A stretch of 64,000 nt of DNA from NCBI RefSeq assembly GCF_001642835.1, contig NZ_LXEI01000002.1, positions 434,001-498,000 on the forward strand. Direction: 5' to 3'. Under the pieces are notes generated by a model. It was given only the letters and a program-made list of their open reading frames with translations, was not told the origin of the DNA and searched no databases. Shown piece after piece: positions 36,152-45,225 of this stretch (position 1 is its first letter; each line of letters starts with the position of its first letter). This DNA is from Pseudotamlana agarivorans (GTDB lineage Bacteria; Bacteroidota; Bacteroidia; Flavobacteriales; Flavobacteriaceae). A program made the translations under genes and the position numbers.

Positions 36152-37065
36152 TTGAACACGGGATTCGCTGTAACGGTTTTAGTTAAAGCACTGTCTTCTA
36201 ATTCACCGAAATCAAGTTCATCAGCCGATAAAATATCAATATCAATATTTCTAAGAATGACAGTTACCTTGTAATATTGGGTGTAAACATGACCTCTATA
36301 ACCCGTAGCAGGAACTACTGTTGCTACTTGTGGGTTAAGATAATCTGGTCCTATAGCACTATTAGTGATATCGTTAGCAGGGTTATTATCTGTGGAGTCG
36401 TTTTCTTCGTCACGTGTTTTTACACCGTCACCATCATCATCATCGTCTAAGTAATCTGGAATACCATCGCCATCGGTGTCCTGTGCATCACTTAAATCAC
36501 CATCACCATTAGGATCTGGGTTTTCATTTATAGTTAAAACATTATCACCATCATCGTCAGAATCAAGATAATTTGGAATACCATCATTATCGGTGTCGTC
36601 ATCGGTTAAATCTCCATTGCCATTTATGTCTTCCAAATTAGAAGGGATACCATCATCGTCAGCTTCCGTTAAAACGGTTTTAACATCGGCTATGCCACTG
36701 GTGCTTTGAATATCTTTTGTAATATCTACTTCAGAATTAGGTACATCGCTACAAAATAAATCGTTTGGTAACGTCGTGTTACTATACGTTCTATAATTAA
36801 AAGGGTTTGTGGAACTAATAATATAATCCTCCTCAAAAATGCCACCGGCATCAACATCGAGAATATCATCTAAAGTAACTCCTGTGAGTTTTAAAGACAG
36901 GGATTCTGAGGGATCATCTTTTGTTTTATAAAATACTAAGTTATCTATGCCACAACTATAAAAAGTGTCATCAAAATCTAATTCAATTGTAATAATATCA
37001 CCGTCATCACAAGATAAATTAAATACTAAACTCAATAAGGTTAAGACAAAATACAGTTTACGCAT
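36148..37065 (-). CDS. Lipoprotein with calcium-binding type 3 repeats
   Basis: The 305-residue protein has a signal peptide ending in LVFNLSC and Cys-20 followed by DDGD, suggesting a lipoprotein; the -3 residue (Asn) is unusual for a lipobox. The centre (about 140-225) has thrombospondin type 3 / DxDxDG-like calcium repeats: DINGNGDLTDDDTDNDGIPN, DSDDDGDN, DPNGDGDLSDAQDTDGDGIP. The acidic residues after the Cys resemble the surface-export signal of some flavobacterial lipoproteins, so surface exposure is possible. The function is unknown. The gene is alone between two plus-strand genes and overlaps the Smr gene by 4 bases at the stop. Confidence 0.8.
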   Translation of the reverse strand: MRKLYFVLTLLSLVFNLSCDDGDIITIELDFDDTFYSCGIDNLVFYKTKDDPSESLSLKLTGVTLDDILDVDAGGIFEEDYIISSTNPFNYRTYSNTTLPNDLFCSDVPNSEVDITKDIQSTSGIADVKTVLTEADDDGIPSNLEDINGNGDLTDDDTDNDGIPNYLDSDDDGDNVLTINENPDPNGDGDLSDAQDTDGDGIPDYLDDDDDGDGVKTRDEENDSTDNNPANDITNSAIGPDYLNPQVATVVPATGYRGHVYTQYYKVTVILRNIDIDILSADELDFGELEDSALTKTVTANPVFN

Positions 37066-37117
37066 AGCATGTTATTTTAGGCAAAAATAATGGAATTGTA
37101 AATTATAACGCATCATA

Positions 37118-37147
37118 TTGATAATAATTTTATTTGAATTACTTTTG
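37118..37147 (+). promoter_or_regulatory. Bacteroidota-type promoter of the cysteine desulfurase gene
   Basis: TTG at 37118-37120, exactly 19 bases, then TACTTTTG at 37140-37147 (TAnnTTTG). It sits 27 bases before ATG 37175, showing that the longer open frame beginning at 37118 is not the true start. Confidence 0.75.
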
Positions 37148-37174
37148 AACTTAAAACATAATTTCACAAGTAAG

Positions 37175-38320
37175 ATGGTACAGGTTTATTTTGATAATGC
37201 AGCGACAACGCCTCTGCGAGAAGCAGTAATTACAAGGATAGCTGAAGTTATGAAAAGTCAATTTGGTAACCCATCTTCATCACACAGCTTTGGCCGCTTA
37301 TCAAAAACTTTAGTAGAAAAATCGAGAAAAACCATAGCGAAATACTTAAATGTATCTGCTGGTGAAATTATTTTTACATCTGGAGGCACAGAAGCCAACA
37401 ACTTCATTTTAAAAAGTGCTATAAAAGATTTAGGAGTAACACACATTATCACGTCGCGTATAGAACATCATGCAGTTTTAAATACCGTAAAACAATTGGA
37501 ATTAGATAATTCGATTAAAGTAAGTTATGTGAATTTGGATGCCAAGGGTGATGTTGATTTTAATCATTTGGAAGCATTACTCCAAACTGAGGATAAAACC
37601 TTAGTGAGCTTGATGCATATTAATAATGAAATTGGTAATATCTTAGATTTAAAACGTGTTTCAGACCTGTGTAAAGCGCAACAAGCTTTATTTCATACCG
37701 ATGCCGTTCAATGTATAGGACATTATAAATTGGATTTAGAGGTTATTGCCGTGGATTTTCTAACGGCTTCTGCTCATAAGTTTCATGGTCCTAAAGGCTT
37801 AGGATTTGCTTTTCTTAGAAAAAACTCTGGAATACAACCCTTAATTGTAGGTGGAGAGCAGGAACGCGGCCTTCGAGCTGGAACAGAAAATGTGCCTAGC
37901 ATTGTGGGTATGGAAACCGCATTAATTCTAGCTCACAACAATTTTGAAACGGAATTCGAGTTTTTAAAATCCTTAAAGCACTATTTTATTGAAAAATTAA
38001 CCACCGAGATTCCTAATATCGCCTTTAATGGACAGTCTAATGATTTAGAAAAAAGTAGCCATACTTTATTAAATGTGCGTTTGCCGTTACCCGAAGATAA
38101 GGCAGCTATGATTTTGTTTCAAATGGATTTAAAGGGTGTAGCCTGTTCTCGAGGTAGTGCTTGCCAAAGTGGAAGCACTAAAAAATCACATGTATTAGAA
38201 GCGATACTTAATGATGAAGATTTACAAAAACCATCACTACGCTTTTCTTTAAGTGTATTTAATACTAAAGAAGAGGTAGATTACGTCGTAGATGTGTTAA
38301 AAGACTTAGTGAACGCTTAA
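37175..38320 (+). CDS. Cysteine desulfurase (IscS/NifS family)
   Basis: The enzyme takes sulfur from cysteine via a PLP cofactor for Fe-S cluster or tRNA thiolation use. The 381-residue protein has the N-terminal VYFDNAATTPLRE motif, the PLP lysine in SAHKFHGPKG (K202), and the catalytic persulfide Cys in SRGSACQSGS (C330). GTEANNF (about 71-77) and the HTDAVQ stretch (174-179) are PLP-site motifs. No isc or suf genes adjoin it, so whether it serves Fe-S assembly or another role is open. Start 37175 is chosen from the promoter. Its stop overlaps that of the convergent TonB-dependent receptor. Confidence 0.92.
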   Translation: MVQVYFDNAATTPLREAVITRIAEVMKSQFGNPSSSHSFGRLSKTLVEKSRKTIAKYLNVSAGEIIFTSGGTEANNFILKSAIKDLGVTHIITSRIEHHAVLNTVKQLELDNSIKVSYVNLDAKGDVDFNHLEALLQTEDKTLVSLMHINNEIGNILDLKRVSDLCKAQQALFHTDAVQCIGHYKLDLEVIAVDFLTASAHKFHGPKGLGFAFLRKNSGIQPLIVGGEQERGLRAGTENVPSIVGMETALILAHNNFETEFEFLKSLKHYFIEKLTTEIPNIAFNGQSNDLEKSSHTLLNVRLPLPEDKAAMILFQMDLKGVACSRGSACQSGSTKKSHVLEAILNDEDLQKPSLRFSLSVFNTKEEVDYVVDVLKDLVNA

Positions 38321-40776
38321 AATTTCATGGTTGTTCTAACATTAAACACGCGTGGTGTTAAATAATTAGGGATGGCAATTTGTCGTTTACTGTTTACATC
38401 TCTTACCCAGGTATTGGTTATGGAGTTTTGTACATCGAAAATGTTAAAGATCTCAATACCGAATGACAATTCCTTGAAAGCTTTTCGCCATCCTTTATTA
38501 AATTGTTTATTACGATCTACTACGACGTATTGTACACCTAAATCCGCTCGTTTGTAATCAGGTAAGCGTAATTGATATTCGTAAGGATCGGCGTAGCTTG
38601 GTGAACCACCTGGAAGCCCTGTGTTATATACCAAATTTAAATACATTTTCAAGCTTGGTACATTAGGTACATAGTCTTGAAATAAGGCTGCAAATTTTAA
38701 ACGTTGATCGGTAGGTCTAGGAATGTAACCACGGTTGTTTATATTTTCTTCTGTTTTTAAAAATCCAAAGCTAAACCACGATTCTGTTCCAGGGACAAAC
38801 TCGCCGTTTAAGCGTAAATCTAATCCATAAGCATAAGCTTCTGCACTGTTGTTTGCGCGGTACCTAATACGAACATTTTCAAGGGTATATGGATTGACAT
38901 CGGTAAGTTTTTTGTAATAGACTTCCGAAGTTAATTTAAAAGGGCGTTTCCACATTTTAAAGCTGTAATCATTTCCTATAACCAAATGAATTGATTTTTG
39001 TGCTTTAACATCCGGCTGAACCTTACCATACATATCTCGAAGCTCTCGGTAGAAGGGAGGTTGATAATACAAACCTGTGGCTACTCTAAAAAGCATGTCT
39101 TTTTTCCAATCTGGTTTTATGGAAAATTGACCTCTTGGACTAAATACGGTTTGATTTGATGAGGAGATACCATCGCCGCTAACCGTCCAATTGTGCATAC
39201 GAACACCCGCATTGTACCAAACTTCGCTAGATCCTATATTATCACGCTTACTCCATTGCGCATAAGCTTGAATTCTGTTAATTTGAGTGTGATTAAACGC
39301 TCTCACGTTTTGAAAGGGTTCTAGTGGCCCCGTGTACGGTTCGTAAGGCTGTTGGTTCGCAGGGATTTTAGGTGGTCGAATTGAAAACCCTGCAGAATCA
39401 ATAACTTCCCACTCAACCAAGCGGTCGCGAATATCTTCATTAGTATATTTTAAAGACCAATCGATACGGTGGTCTTCAACCTTAAAGTTTCCTTTATGTT
39501 CAATGTTGGTTATAAGCGCATCTAGGTCATTTCTCCCATGGGTTAACTGTCCGCCAATGCCTTCGCTATATTCAACCTCACCCAAGTCTTCGTCTCCAAT
39601 ATTGGCGTTAACAACACCCAACCGGTACTGTGCCAAAATATCAAAGTGCTCTTGTTCTTGGGTATTATACATGGAGGCGATAAGATGTAAAGTTAAAATG
39701 TCGTTCGCAAAATAACTACCTTTAAAAGCACCAAATAGGGTTTGGTATTGGTCTTTTTCTTGACCTTCATAATACACTAATAGTGCCATAGGATCAGCTA
39801 ATGTTCCAAAATTGGTTTGTCGTGTTTCAGGTTCGTAACTGTATTTGTTTAAGGAAGCGTTTCCAAGAAAACTCAAATGAAATTTATCTGAAAATTTATA
39901 GGTAAAAAAACCTTGAATATCACCAAAAGCTGGTCTGTAATTAGTTTCGGTTTCTTTAGCATTTACCAATAAACTGTTATCGCGGTATCTCGCTCCTACA
40001 ATAGCAGAAAATTTAGAGTCTTTACTCATATTTTCAACAGAAACACTGGCGCCTAGCAAACTCACATCGGCATTCGCTTCAAATTGATAAGGCGTTTTAT
40101 AGGTAATGTCAAGAACAGAGGATAATTTGTCGCCATACTTTGCTTGAAAACCACCAGCAGAAAAATCAACATTCTTTACCATATCGGTGTTTACAAAACT
40201 TAAGCCTTCTTGTTGACCCGAACGGATTAAAAAAGGACGATAAACCTCAATATCATTTACATACACTAAATTTTCATCATAATTTCCACCACGAACAGAG
40301 TATTGTGTACTTAACTCGTTATTATTACTAACGCCAGGCAGGGTTAGCAATAGGTTTTCTACACCGGCATTGGCTCCAGGAATTTTTCTAATGGCTTCAG
40401 GGTCTAGGGTGGTAATGCCTTCAACTTCTTTTCTTTGTCCGCTATTAATGATGACCGTTGCAATTTGCTCTACGGAAGTATTCAAAATAGGATTAAACTC
40501 GTAAGTTTCACCATTTTTTAAATTGAAGACACTTTCAATATTTTTATAGGAAACATGAGTGAATACAACTTTGATATCTTGATTTGCAGGAATCGATAGT
40601 GAATAAAACCCGTTTTCATTGCTTACAGTTCCTTGGTTCAGGTACTTGATATTCACCTTGTCAACAGGTAAATTTTGATCATCTAGGATAACCCCTTTTA
40701 TAGTAGCTGTTTGGGCAGCACTTACATAGATTAAGACGAAAAATAGGATGGAGGTTAGTAAAGATTTAGCTTTCAA
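38317..40776 (-). CDS. TonB-dependent outer-membrane receptor
   Basis: The 819-residue protein has a signal peptide (1-21), a carboxypeptidase-regulatory-like domain (about 24-100; TIKGVILDDQNLPVDKVNIK), a plug domain (about 115-225; IPGANAGVENLLLTLPGVSN, then YSVRGGNYDENLVYVNDIEV) and a 22-strand barrel ending in PRVFNVRTTMKF. It should import a bulky ligand across the outer membrane with TonB energy. No SusD partner is present, so it is not a PUL receptor; the substrate is unknown. The M23 peptidase gene lies 14 bases upstream on the same strand and is probably co-transcribed. Confidence 0.92.
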   Translation of the reverse strand: MKAKSLLTSILFFVLIYVSAAQTATIKGVILDDQNLPVDKVNIKYLNQGTVSNENGFYSLSIPANQDIKVVFTHVSYKNIESVFNLKNGETYEFNPILNTSVEQIATVIINSGQRKEVEGITTLDPEAIRKIPGANAGVENLLLTLPGVSNNNELSTQYSVRGGNYDENLVYVNDIEVYRPFLIRSGQQEGLSFVNTDMVKNVDFSAGGFQAKYGDKLSSVLDITYKTPYQFEANADVSLLGASVSVENMSKDSKFSAIVGARYRDNSLLVNAKETETNYRPAFGDIQGFFTYKFSDKFHLSFLGNASLNKYSYEPETRQTNFGTLADPMALLVYYEGQEKDQYQTLFGAFKGSYFANDILTLHLIASMYNTQEQEHFDILAQYRLGVVNANIGDEDLGEVEYSEGIGGQLTHGRNDLDALITNIEHKGNFKVEDHRIDWSLKYTNEDIRDRLVEWEVIDSAGFSIRPPKIPANQQPYEPYTGPLEPFQNVRAFNHTQINRIQAYAQWSKRDNIGSSEVWYNAGVRMHNWTVSGDGISSSNQTVFSPRGQFSIKPDWKKDMLFRVATGLYYQPPFYRELRDMYGKVQPDVKAQKSIHLVIGNDYSFKMWKRPFKLTSEVYYKKLTDVNPYTLENVRIRYRANNSAEAYAYGLDLRLNGEFVPGTESWFSFGFLKTEENINNRGYIPRPTDQRLKFAALFQDYVPNVPSLKMYLNLVYNTGLPGGSPSYADPYEYQLRLPDYKRADLGVQYVVVDRNKQFNKGWRKAFKELSFGIEIFNIFDVQNSITNTWVRDVNSKRQIAIPNYLTPRVFNVRTTMKF

Positions 40777-40790
40777 AGGTCTGTGTTGGT

Positions 40791-42476
40791 TTATTTTCTG
40801 TAAAATAACGCTTCAAAAGTAGAATTATTTCCCACATTATCGGTTACAATAAGCTTAAAATTGTTTTTAGTTTCGCTAATAATATGATCACTAAAATCGT
40901 AAGTTAGTGTGTTGTATTTATATTCATATTCCATCAAAATCCATTTACCATTAATGGTTGCTCTGTATTTTGAAATGCCTGAAGCATCATCAGAAATTTT
41001 AATCTTTAATTCACTATGGTTGCTTATCCATTGCTCATTGCTAAAATTAGCAGGCCTAATAGTAGGAGCAATAGTATCAGAAGTAATGGTATAAGTACCT
41101 AGTTTTTTTGTACTACCAATCAGTAAGTTACCTTCTTGTTTTGTAGATGTATAACTAGGTTTTTGGGTGTTTCCAATAAGTTGTGCAATGTATAATTTGC
41201 TTCTATCAGCTTCATTATAATGGCTAACATCAAAAGTTATTTTAAAATTCTTTTTAGTCGCTTTAACGTCTTCATGAAGTTTAACGGTATCATTTTTAAC
41301 TTCAAAATCCATGTAGAAGTTTTCATAAAATGTGTCTTTATGAAAATCGACCGAAACCCGTCCTTCTTTTAAATTTGTAGTTTGGTTGGCATTTATAAAA
41401 TAAGGCGTCACTTTAGGAGTTTCTGCCTGAGAAAGACTATCTGTTTTACCATTGATATGAATAGTTACCCATGATGAATTGCTTTCAAAATCGGAAACTC
41501 GAATTTTATAAACCAAGCTCGTTTGATCTTGAACTTCAACAATACCATCGTTAACTAATGGTTTAATAATGCTAAGTGGGTTATTAATTTTGAATAATTT
41601 TTGAATGCGCTTTTTGGATGTTGTATAGGTTTCGTAATCGATGAGTTGATTGATATGTTTGGTTTCACTGAATGAAAAGCGTTTAAAATCAAGCTCGTAG
41701 TTTTGTATGCCATTTACAAAGGATTGAATGTTGTACACACCATTTGAATTAGGTGCCAAATCCAACCGGTCTATGGTTTCAATTCCGAATCCAATGTTTC
41801 CTATAGCGTCAATAATTTCGGTAGTATAATCGCCTCCTTTTAGAGGTGCTAAGGTTAGTTTTTGCTTGCTGTTTTTTCCATTAATAAATGATTTATCGTC
41901 TAAAGGAAAAGCATAAATGGACTTGACTATTGGGTTTGTGGTGTCTGCGGTATTAATTCCAAAAAGCATCGGGTTCATGGGGCGCTCCTCTTTATCACGA
42001 ATTTCAAAATGCAAATGCGGACCACCAGACCCCCCTGTGTTTCCGCTGAAAGCCACAAGACTGCCTTTGGTTACATTTAAAACACCAGCTTTAGGAAAAT
42101 CTTCTATTTCATAAGATTCCTGCTCATATTGAAGCTTTTTAACATGAGCTTCTATTTCAGGAGCAAATTTTGAAAGGTGACCATAAACTGTGGTATACCC
42201 GTTAGGGTGTGTGATGTACAATGCTTTTCCGTAGCCCCAATGTGATACTTTTATACGACTGATATAACCATCGGCAGATGCTACGACATTCAAACCCGTG
42301 CGATGTTGCGTCTTGATGTCCATACCAGAATGGAAATGGTTGGAACGTAACTCTGCAAAAGTTCCAGAAAGAACAATGGGGACTTCTAAAGGGTTGGTGA
42401 AATAATCCTGAGGATAATTCGATTGACCATTAGAAAAAAATGAAATAAAAAAAACAGAAAATAGTATAATTCGCAT
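40791..42476 (-). CDS. M23 family peptidoglycan endopeptidase
   Basis: The 561-residue exported protein has a signal peptide (1-17) and an M23/LytM domain at about 35-180. The zinc residues are visible in HFHSGMDIKTQHRTG (HxxxD) and GGPHLHFEIRDKE (HxHF); YGHLSKF is a further family motif. The long C-terminal part (180-561) has several Ig-like beta segments, ending in a FxLIVTDNVGN phrase. It probably cleaves peptide cross-links in the periplasm during wall growth. It shares an operon with the downstream TonB-dependent receptor. Confidence 0.9.
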   Translation of the reverse strand: MRIILFSVFFISFFSNGQSNYPQDYFTNPLEVPIVLSGTFAELRSNHFHSGMDIKTQHRTGLNVVASADGYISRIKVSHWGYGKALYITHPNGYTTVYGHLSKFAPEIEAHVKKLQYEQESYEIEDFPKAGVLNVTKGSLVAFSGNTGGSGGPHLHFEIRDKEERPMNPMLFGINTADTTNPIVKSIYAFPLDDKSFINGKNSKQKLTLAPLKGGDYTTEIIDAIGNIGFGIETIDRLDLAPNSNGVYNIQSFVNGIQNYELDFKRFSFSETKHINQLIDYETYTTSKKRIQKLFKINNPLSIIKPLVNDGIVEVQDQTSLVYKIRVSDFESNSSWVTIHINGKTDSLSQAETPKVTPYFINANQTTNLKEGRVSVDFHKDTFYENFYMDFEVKNDTVKLHEDVKATKKNFKITFDVSHYNEADRSKLYIAQLIGNTQKPSYTSTKQEGNLLIGSTKKLGTYTITSDTIAPTIRPANFSNEQWISNHSELKIKISDDASGISKYRATINGKWILMEYEYKYNTLTYDFSDHIISETKNNFKLIVTDNVGNNSTFEALFYRK

Positions 42477-42599
42477 AGAAAAAGTATTCGGGCTAAAATA
42501 TCAATCATGGCATTAAAAAGCAAAGAATAAAACAAAAATCAAGTCACTGTTTATCTATGCTATCGTAAAATGACATTTTAAAATTTTATGAAAAAACAA

Positions 42600-42630
42600 T
42601 TGTTATTTAAGCTAAGGTATGTTAACTTTG
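42600..42630 (+). promoter_or_regulatory. Bacteroidota-type promoter of the zapA operon
   Basis: TTG at 42600-42602, a 20-base spacer and TAACTTTG at 42623-42630 match the -33/-7 pattern. The ATG of the first gene is at 42655, 24 bases after the -7 box. Confidence 0.7.
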
Positions 42631-42654
42631 TGAGGTAAGTATTGAAAATTGTAA

Positions 42655-42945
42655 ATGAGTAATATTGAAGATATTGTAAATTCGTTAGAAGGCAAAATTG
42701 AAAAATTACTACGCAAGATGGAGCTTTTAAAGCTTGATAATTTGAAATTATTGGAAGAATTAGAGGTTTCGAAGCAAGAAATTTTGATCCAAAAAGAAAG
42801 AAATTCAGATTGGGAAGAAAAATATGAAGCTTTAAAAATGGCAAATTCAATACTTGGTAGTGACGATAATAAAAGAGAAACAAAGCTTAAAATAAATGCC
42901 TTAATTCGAGATATTGATCATTGTATTGCTCAATTATCAGATTAA
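42655..42945 (+). CDS. Coiled-coil protein upstream of zapA, ZapB-like
   Basis: The 96-residue protein is almost all coiled coil (about 5-70; SLEGKIEKLLRKMELLKLDN, then LLEELEVSKQEI), with a small C-terminal segment (KINALIRDIDHCIAQLSD). Short coiled coils of this kind sit directly before zapA in Bacteroidota and are thought to act with it in cell division, like ZapB in enterics. The link is inferred from the operon: zapA starts 15 bases after the stop, and one promoter serves both. Confidence 0.7.
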   Translation: MSNIEDIVNSLEGKIEKLLRKMELLKLDNLKLLEELEVSKQEILIQKERNSDWEEKYEALKMANSILGSDDNKRETKLKINALIRDIDHCIAQLSD

Positions 42946-42960
42946 AGCTAGTTAAATTCA

Positions 42961-43248
42961 ATGTCTGAAAAGCTTAAAATAAAGCTATCTATAGCAAATC
43001 GTGTATACCCTTTAACCATTGATGCAAGTCAAGAAGAAGGTTTACGAAAAGCTGCTAAAAACATTGAAAATATGATAAAACAATTTGAGCAAAGTTATTC
43101 TGTTCGAGATAAGCAAGATGTGTTAGCCATGTGTGCTTTGCAATTTGCAACTCAAGTTGAACAGAAATCTATAGATAAAGAAAATATGTCTGAACATGTT
43201 GAAGAGAAGCTTAAAGCTTTAGACAGCCTGTTAGAATCTTATGTATAG
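42961..43248 (+). CDS. zapA: Cell division protein ZapA
   Basis: ZapA cross-links FtsZ filaments at the division ring. The 95-residue protein has the family N-terminal beta fold (KIKLSIANRVYPLTIDASQEE), then KAAKNIENMIKQFEQSYSVR and a helical stretch with DVLAMCALQFATQVEQ, as in short ZapA proteins. It is followed by a probable 6S RNA gene and rny. The zapA plus 6S RNA neighbourhood echoes that of Proteobacteria. Confidence 0.88.
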   Translation: MSEKLKIKLSIANRVYPLTIDASQEEGLRKAAKNIENMIKQFEQSYSVRDKQDVLAMCALQFATQVEQKSIDKENMSEHVEEKLKALDSLLESYV

Positions 43249-43280
43249 ACTCTAAACGTTCTTTAAAATAAACTAAAGTT

Positions 43281-43452
43281 ACTGCCTACATTGGTTATTT
43301 TTTTTGATAAACTCAACGTTAATTCTTTAAAAAGGGTGAGTTTAAGTTGTAAAAGCATGCTGCATTTTTAGCAGACCCTTGATCAGCTTGTTAGCCCTAA
43401 ACTTGTTTTTAAGGAGTTTATACAAAATTTTATGCTGGTGTAGGCTTTTTTT
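43281..43452 (+). ncRNA. ssrS: Probable 6S RNA (6S-Flavo type)
   Basis: The 229-base zapA-rny interval holds a transcript-like structure. GCCTACA (43284-43290) pairs with TGTAGGC (43439-43445), extended by wobble pairs, and a T run follows at 43446-43452. Inside, ATAAACTC (43307-43314) pairs with GAGTTTAT (43414-43421), and AAGGGT (43332-43337) pairs with ACCCTT (43375-43380), leaving large unpaired strands on both sides. A closed end stem, a central bubble, an apical hairpin, a length of about 170 bases and a zapA neighbour all fit 6S RNA, which binds the housekeeping RNA polymerase. Identification is by structure and position only. Confidence 0.7.
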
Positions 43453-43477
43453 ATATACGAAAATTAACCAATCAACG

Positions 43478-45052
43478 ATGGATAACTCAATTATATTTGT
43501 AGTAGGAGGTGTCGTTTTAGGGCTTGTAATAGGCTTTATAATAGCAAAGACACTAGAGAAAAAAAATGCTTCTAAATTAGTAAAAGAAGCGAAAAAAAAT
43601 GCCGCTTTAATACTTAAGGAAGCAAAAAGTGAAGGTGAAAACCTTAAAAAAGATAAAATACTTCAGGCAAAAGAAAAATTTATAGAGCTCAAATCAGAGC
43701 ATGAAAAAGTGATCTTATCACGCGATAAGAAAATGGCTGATGCCGAGAAACGTACCAGAGATAAAGAATCTCAAGTGTCTAGCGAGCTTTCAAAATCTAA
43801 AAAACTTAATGAAAGTCTTGAAAGTAAAATAAAAGACTATAATCACAGGCTTGATGTGGTTGAAAAAAAGCAAGAAGAAGTCGATCGTTTGCATAAAAGT
43901 CAAGTGCAGCAATTAGAAGTGATTTCTAGTCTTTCTGCAGAAGAGGCCAAAGAACAATTGGTAGAGTCTTTAAAAGGAGAAGCTAAAAATGATGCCATGG
44001 CTTTTGTTCAAAGTGCTTTAGAAGAAGCTAAACTGACTGCAGAGCAAGAAGCTAAGAAAGTGATTATTAATACGATTCAGCGTATTGGTACCGAGGAAGC
44101 GGTTGATAACTGCGTCTCTGTATTTAATATCGAATCTGATGATGTTAAAGGGCGTATTATTGGTCGTGAAGGACGTAATATTAGAGCGATAGAGGCTGCA
44201 ACAGGAGTTGAAATTATTGTTGATGATACTCCAGAAGCTATTATTTTATCTTGTTTTGATTCGGTTAGAAGAGAGGTAGCACGTCTATCTTTACACAAGT
44301 TAGTAACTGATGGTAGAATCCACCCAGCAAGAATTGAAGAGGTGGTTAAGAAAACCCAAAAACAAATCGAACAAGAGATTATTGAAGTTGGTAAACGCAC
44401 CGTTATCGATTTAGGTATTCATAATTTACACCCAGAACTTATTAAAATGGTAGGTAGAATGAAGTATCGTTCTTCTTACGGACAAAATTTATTACAACAC
44501 TCGCGTGAAGTTGCTAAACTTTGTGGTGTGATGGCTGCAGAACTTGGTTTAAATCCGAAATTAGCGAAACGTGCTGGATTACTACACGATATCGGTAAAG
44601 TGCCAGATGCAGAAGCTGATATGGAAACACCGCATGCTATTTTAGGTATGCAATGGGCTGAGAAGTTTAATGAAAAAGCCGATGTTTGCAACGCTATTGG
44701 AGCGCATCACGATGAAATTGAAATGAAGTCGCTATTAGCACCAATCATTCAAGTTTGTGATGCTATATCTGGAGCTAGACCAGGCGCAAGACGTCAAGTT
44801 TTAGACAGTTATATTCAACGTTTAAAAGATCTAGAGGATATTGCATTCGGATTCTCAGGTGTTAAAAAAGCATACGCTATTCAGGCCGGTAGAGAACTTC
44901 GTGTTATTGTAGAAAGTGAGAAGGTAGACGATCAAAAGGCTGCTGAATTATCGTTCAGTATTTCGCAAAAAGTTCAAACCGATATGACTTACCCGGGACA
45001 AGTAAAAGTTACCGTAATTAGAGAAACTAGAGCCGTTAATATTGCTAAATAG
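43478..45052 (+). CDS. rny: Ribonuclease Y
   Basis: RNase Y is a membrane-anchored endonuclease that starts mRNA decay. From ATG 43478 the protein has 524 residues, the usual size: an N-terminal membrane span (4-22), a long coiled coil (about 30-170; [20 protein letters not shown]), a KH domain at about 224-260 ([20 protein letters not shown]) and an HD domain with [15 protein letters not shown] (about 367-380). An open frame reaches back to 43379 but would run through the 6S-like RNA, so 43478 is preferred. A strong terminator follows. Confidence 0.95.
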   Translation: MDNSIIFVVGGVVLGLVIGFIIAKTLEKKNASKLVKEAKKNAALILKEAKSEGENLKKDKILQAKEKFIELKSEHEKVILSRDKKMADAEKRTRDKESQVSSELSKSKKLNESLESKIKDYNHRLDVVEKKQEEVDRLHKSQVQQLEVISSLSAEEAKEQLVESLKGEAKNDAMAFVQSALEEAKLTAEQEAKKVIINTIQRIGTEEAVDNCVSVFNIESDDVKGRIIGREGRNIRAIEAATGVEIIVDDTPEAIILSCFDSVRREVARLSLHKLVTDGRIHPARIEEVVKKTQKQIEQEIIEVGKRTVIDLGIHNLHPELIKMVGRMKYRSSYGQNLLQHSREVAKLCGVMAAELGLNPKLAKRAGLLHDIGKVPDAEADMETPHAILGMQWAEKFNEKADVCNAIGAHHDEIEMKSLLAPIIQVCDAISGARPGARRQVLDSYIQRLKDLEDIAFGFSGVKKAYAIQAGRELRVIVESEKVDDQKAAELSFSISQKVQTDMTYPGQVKVTVIRETRAVNIAK

Positions 45053-45070
45053 GAATAGGTCTCATATTGT

Positions 45071-45110
45071 AAAAACAAAAAATCCAGCATTTGCTGGATT
45101 TTTTGTTTTT
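45071..45110. terminator. Terminator after rny
   Basis: The A-rich sequence ending AATCCAGCA (45081-45089) pairs with its complement TGCTGGATT (45092-45100), the stem extends through A/T tracts at each side, and a T-rich stretch runs to 45110. The symmetric A and T flanks suggest it can work for both strands. Confidence 0.95.
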
Positions 45111-45113
45111 ATA

Positions 45114-45225
45114 TTAACCATTAACCATTAACCATTAACCATTAACCATTAACCATTAACCATTAACCATTAACCATTAACCATTAACCATTAACCATTA
45201 ACCATTAACCATTAACCATTAACTA
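45114..45225. repeat. Tandem heptamer array (TTAACCA)n
   Basis: Fifteen exact copies of TTAACCA run from 45114 to 45218, and a sixteenth, degenerate copy TTAACTA follows at 45219-45225. The CTA of the last copy is the complement of the xerD stop codon TAG, so the array ends inside the gene. It fills the space between the rny terminator and xerD with no other unique sequence. A unit of 7 bases is unusual for a bacterial microsatellite. Confidence 0.97.

Noticed and set aside
43379-43477. Longer N-terminus for RNase Y
   Set aside because: The extension would run through the 3' half of the 6S-like RNA and precede the membrane span that normally starts the protein; ATG 43478 gives the family length.
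45114-45225. Possible CRISPR array or telomere-like repeat
   Set aside because: The 7-base units have no spacers, no cas genes are near, and the locus is internal to a normal gene neighbourhood.
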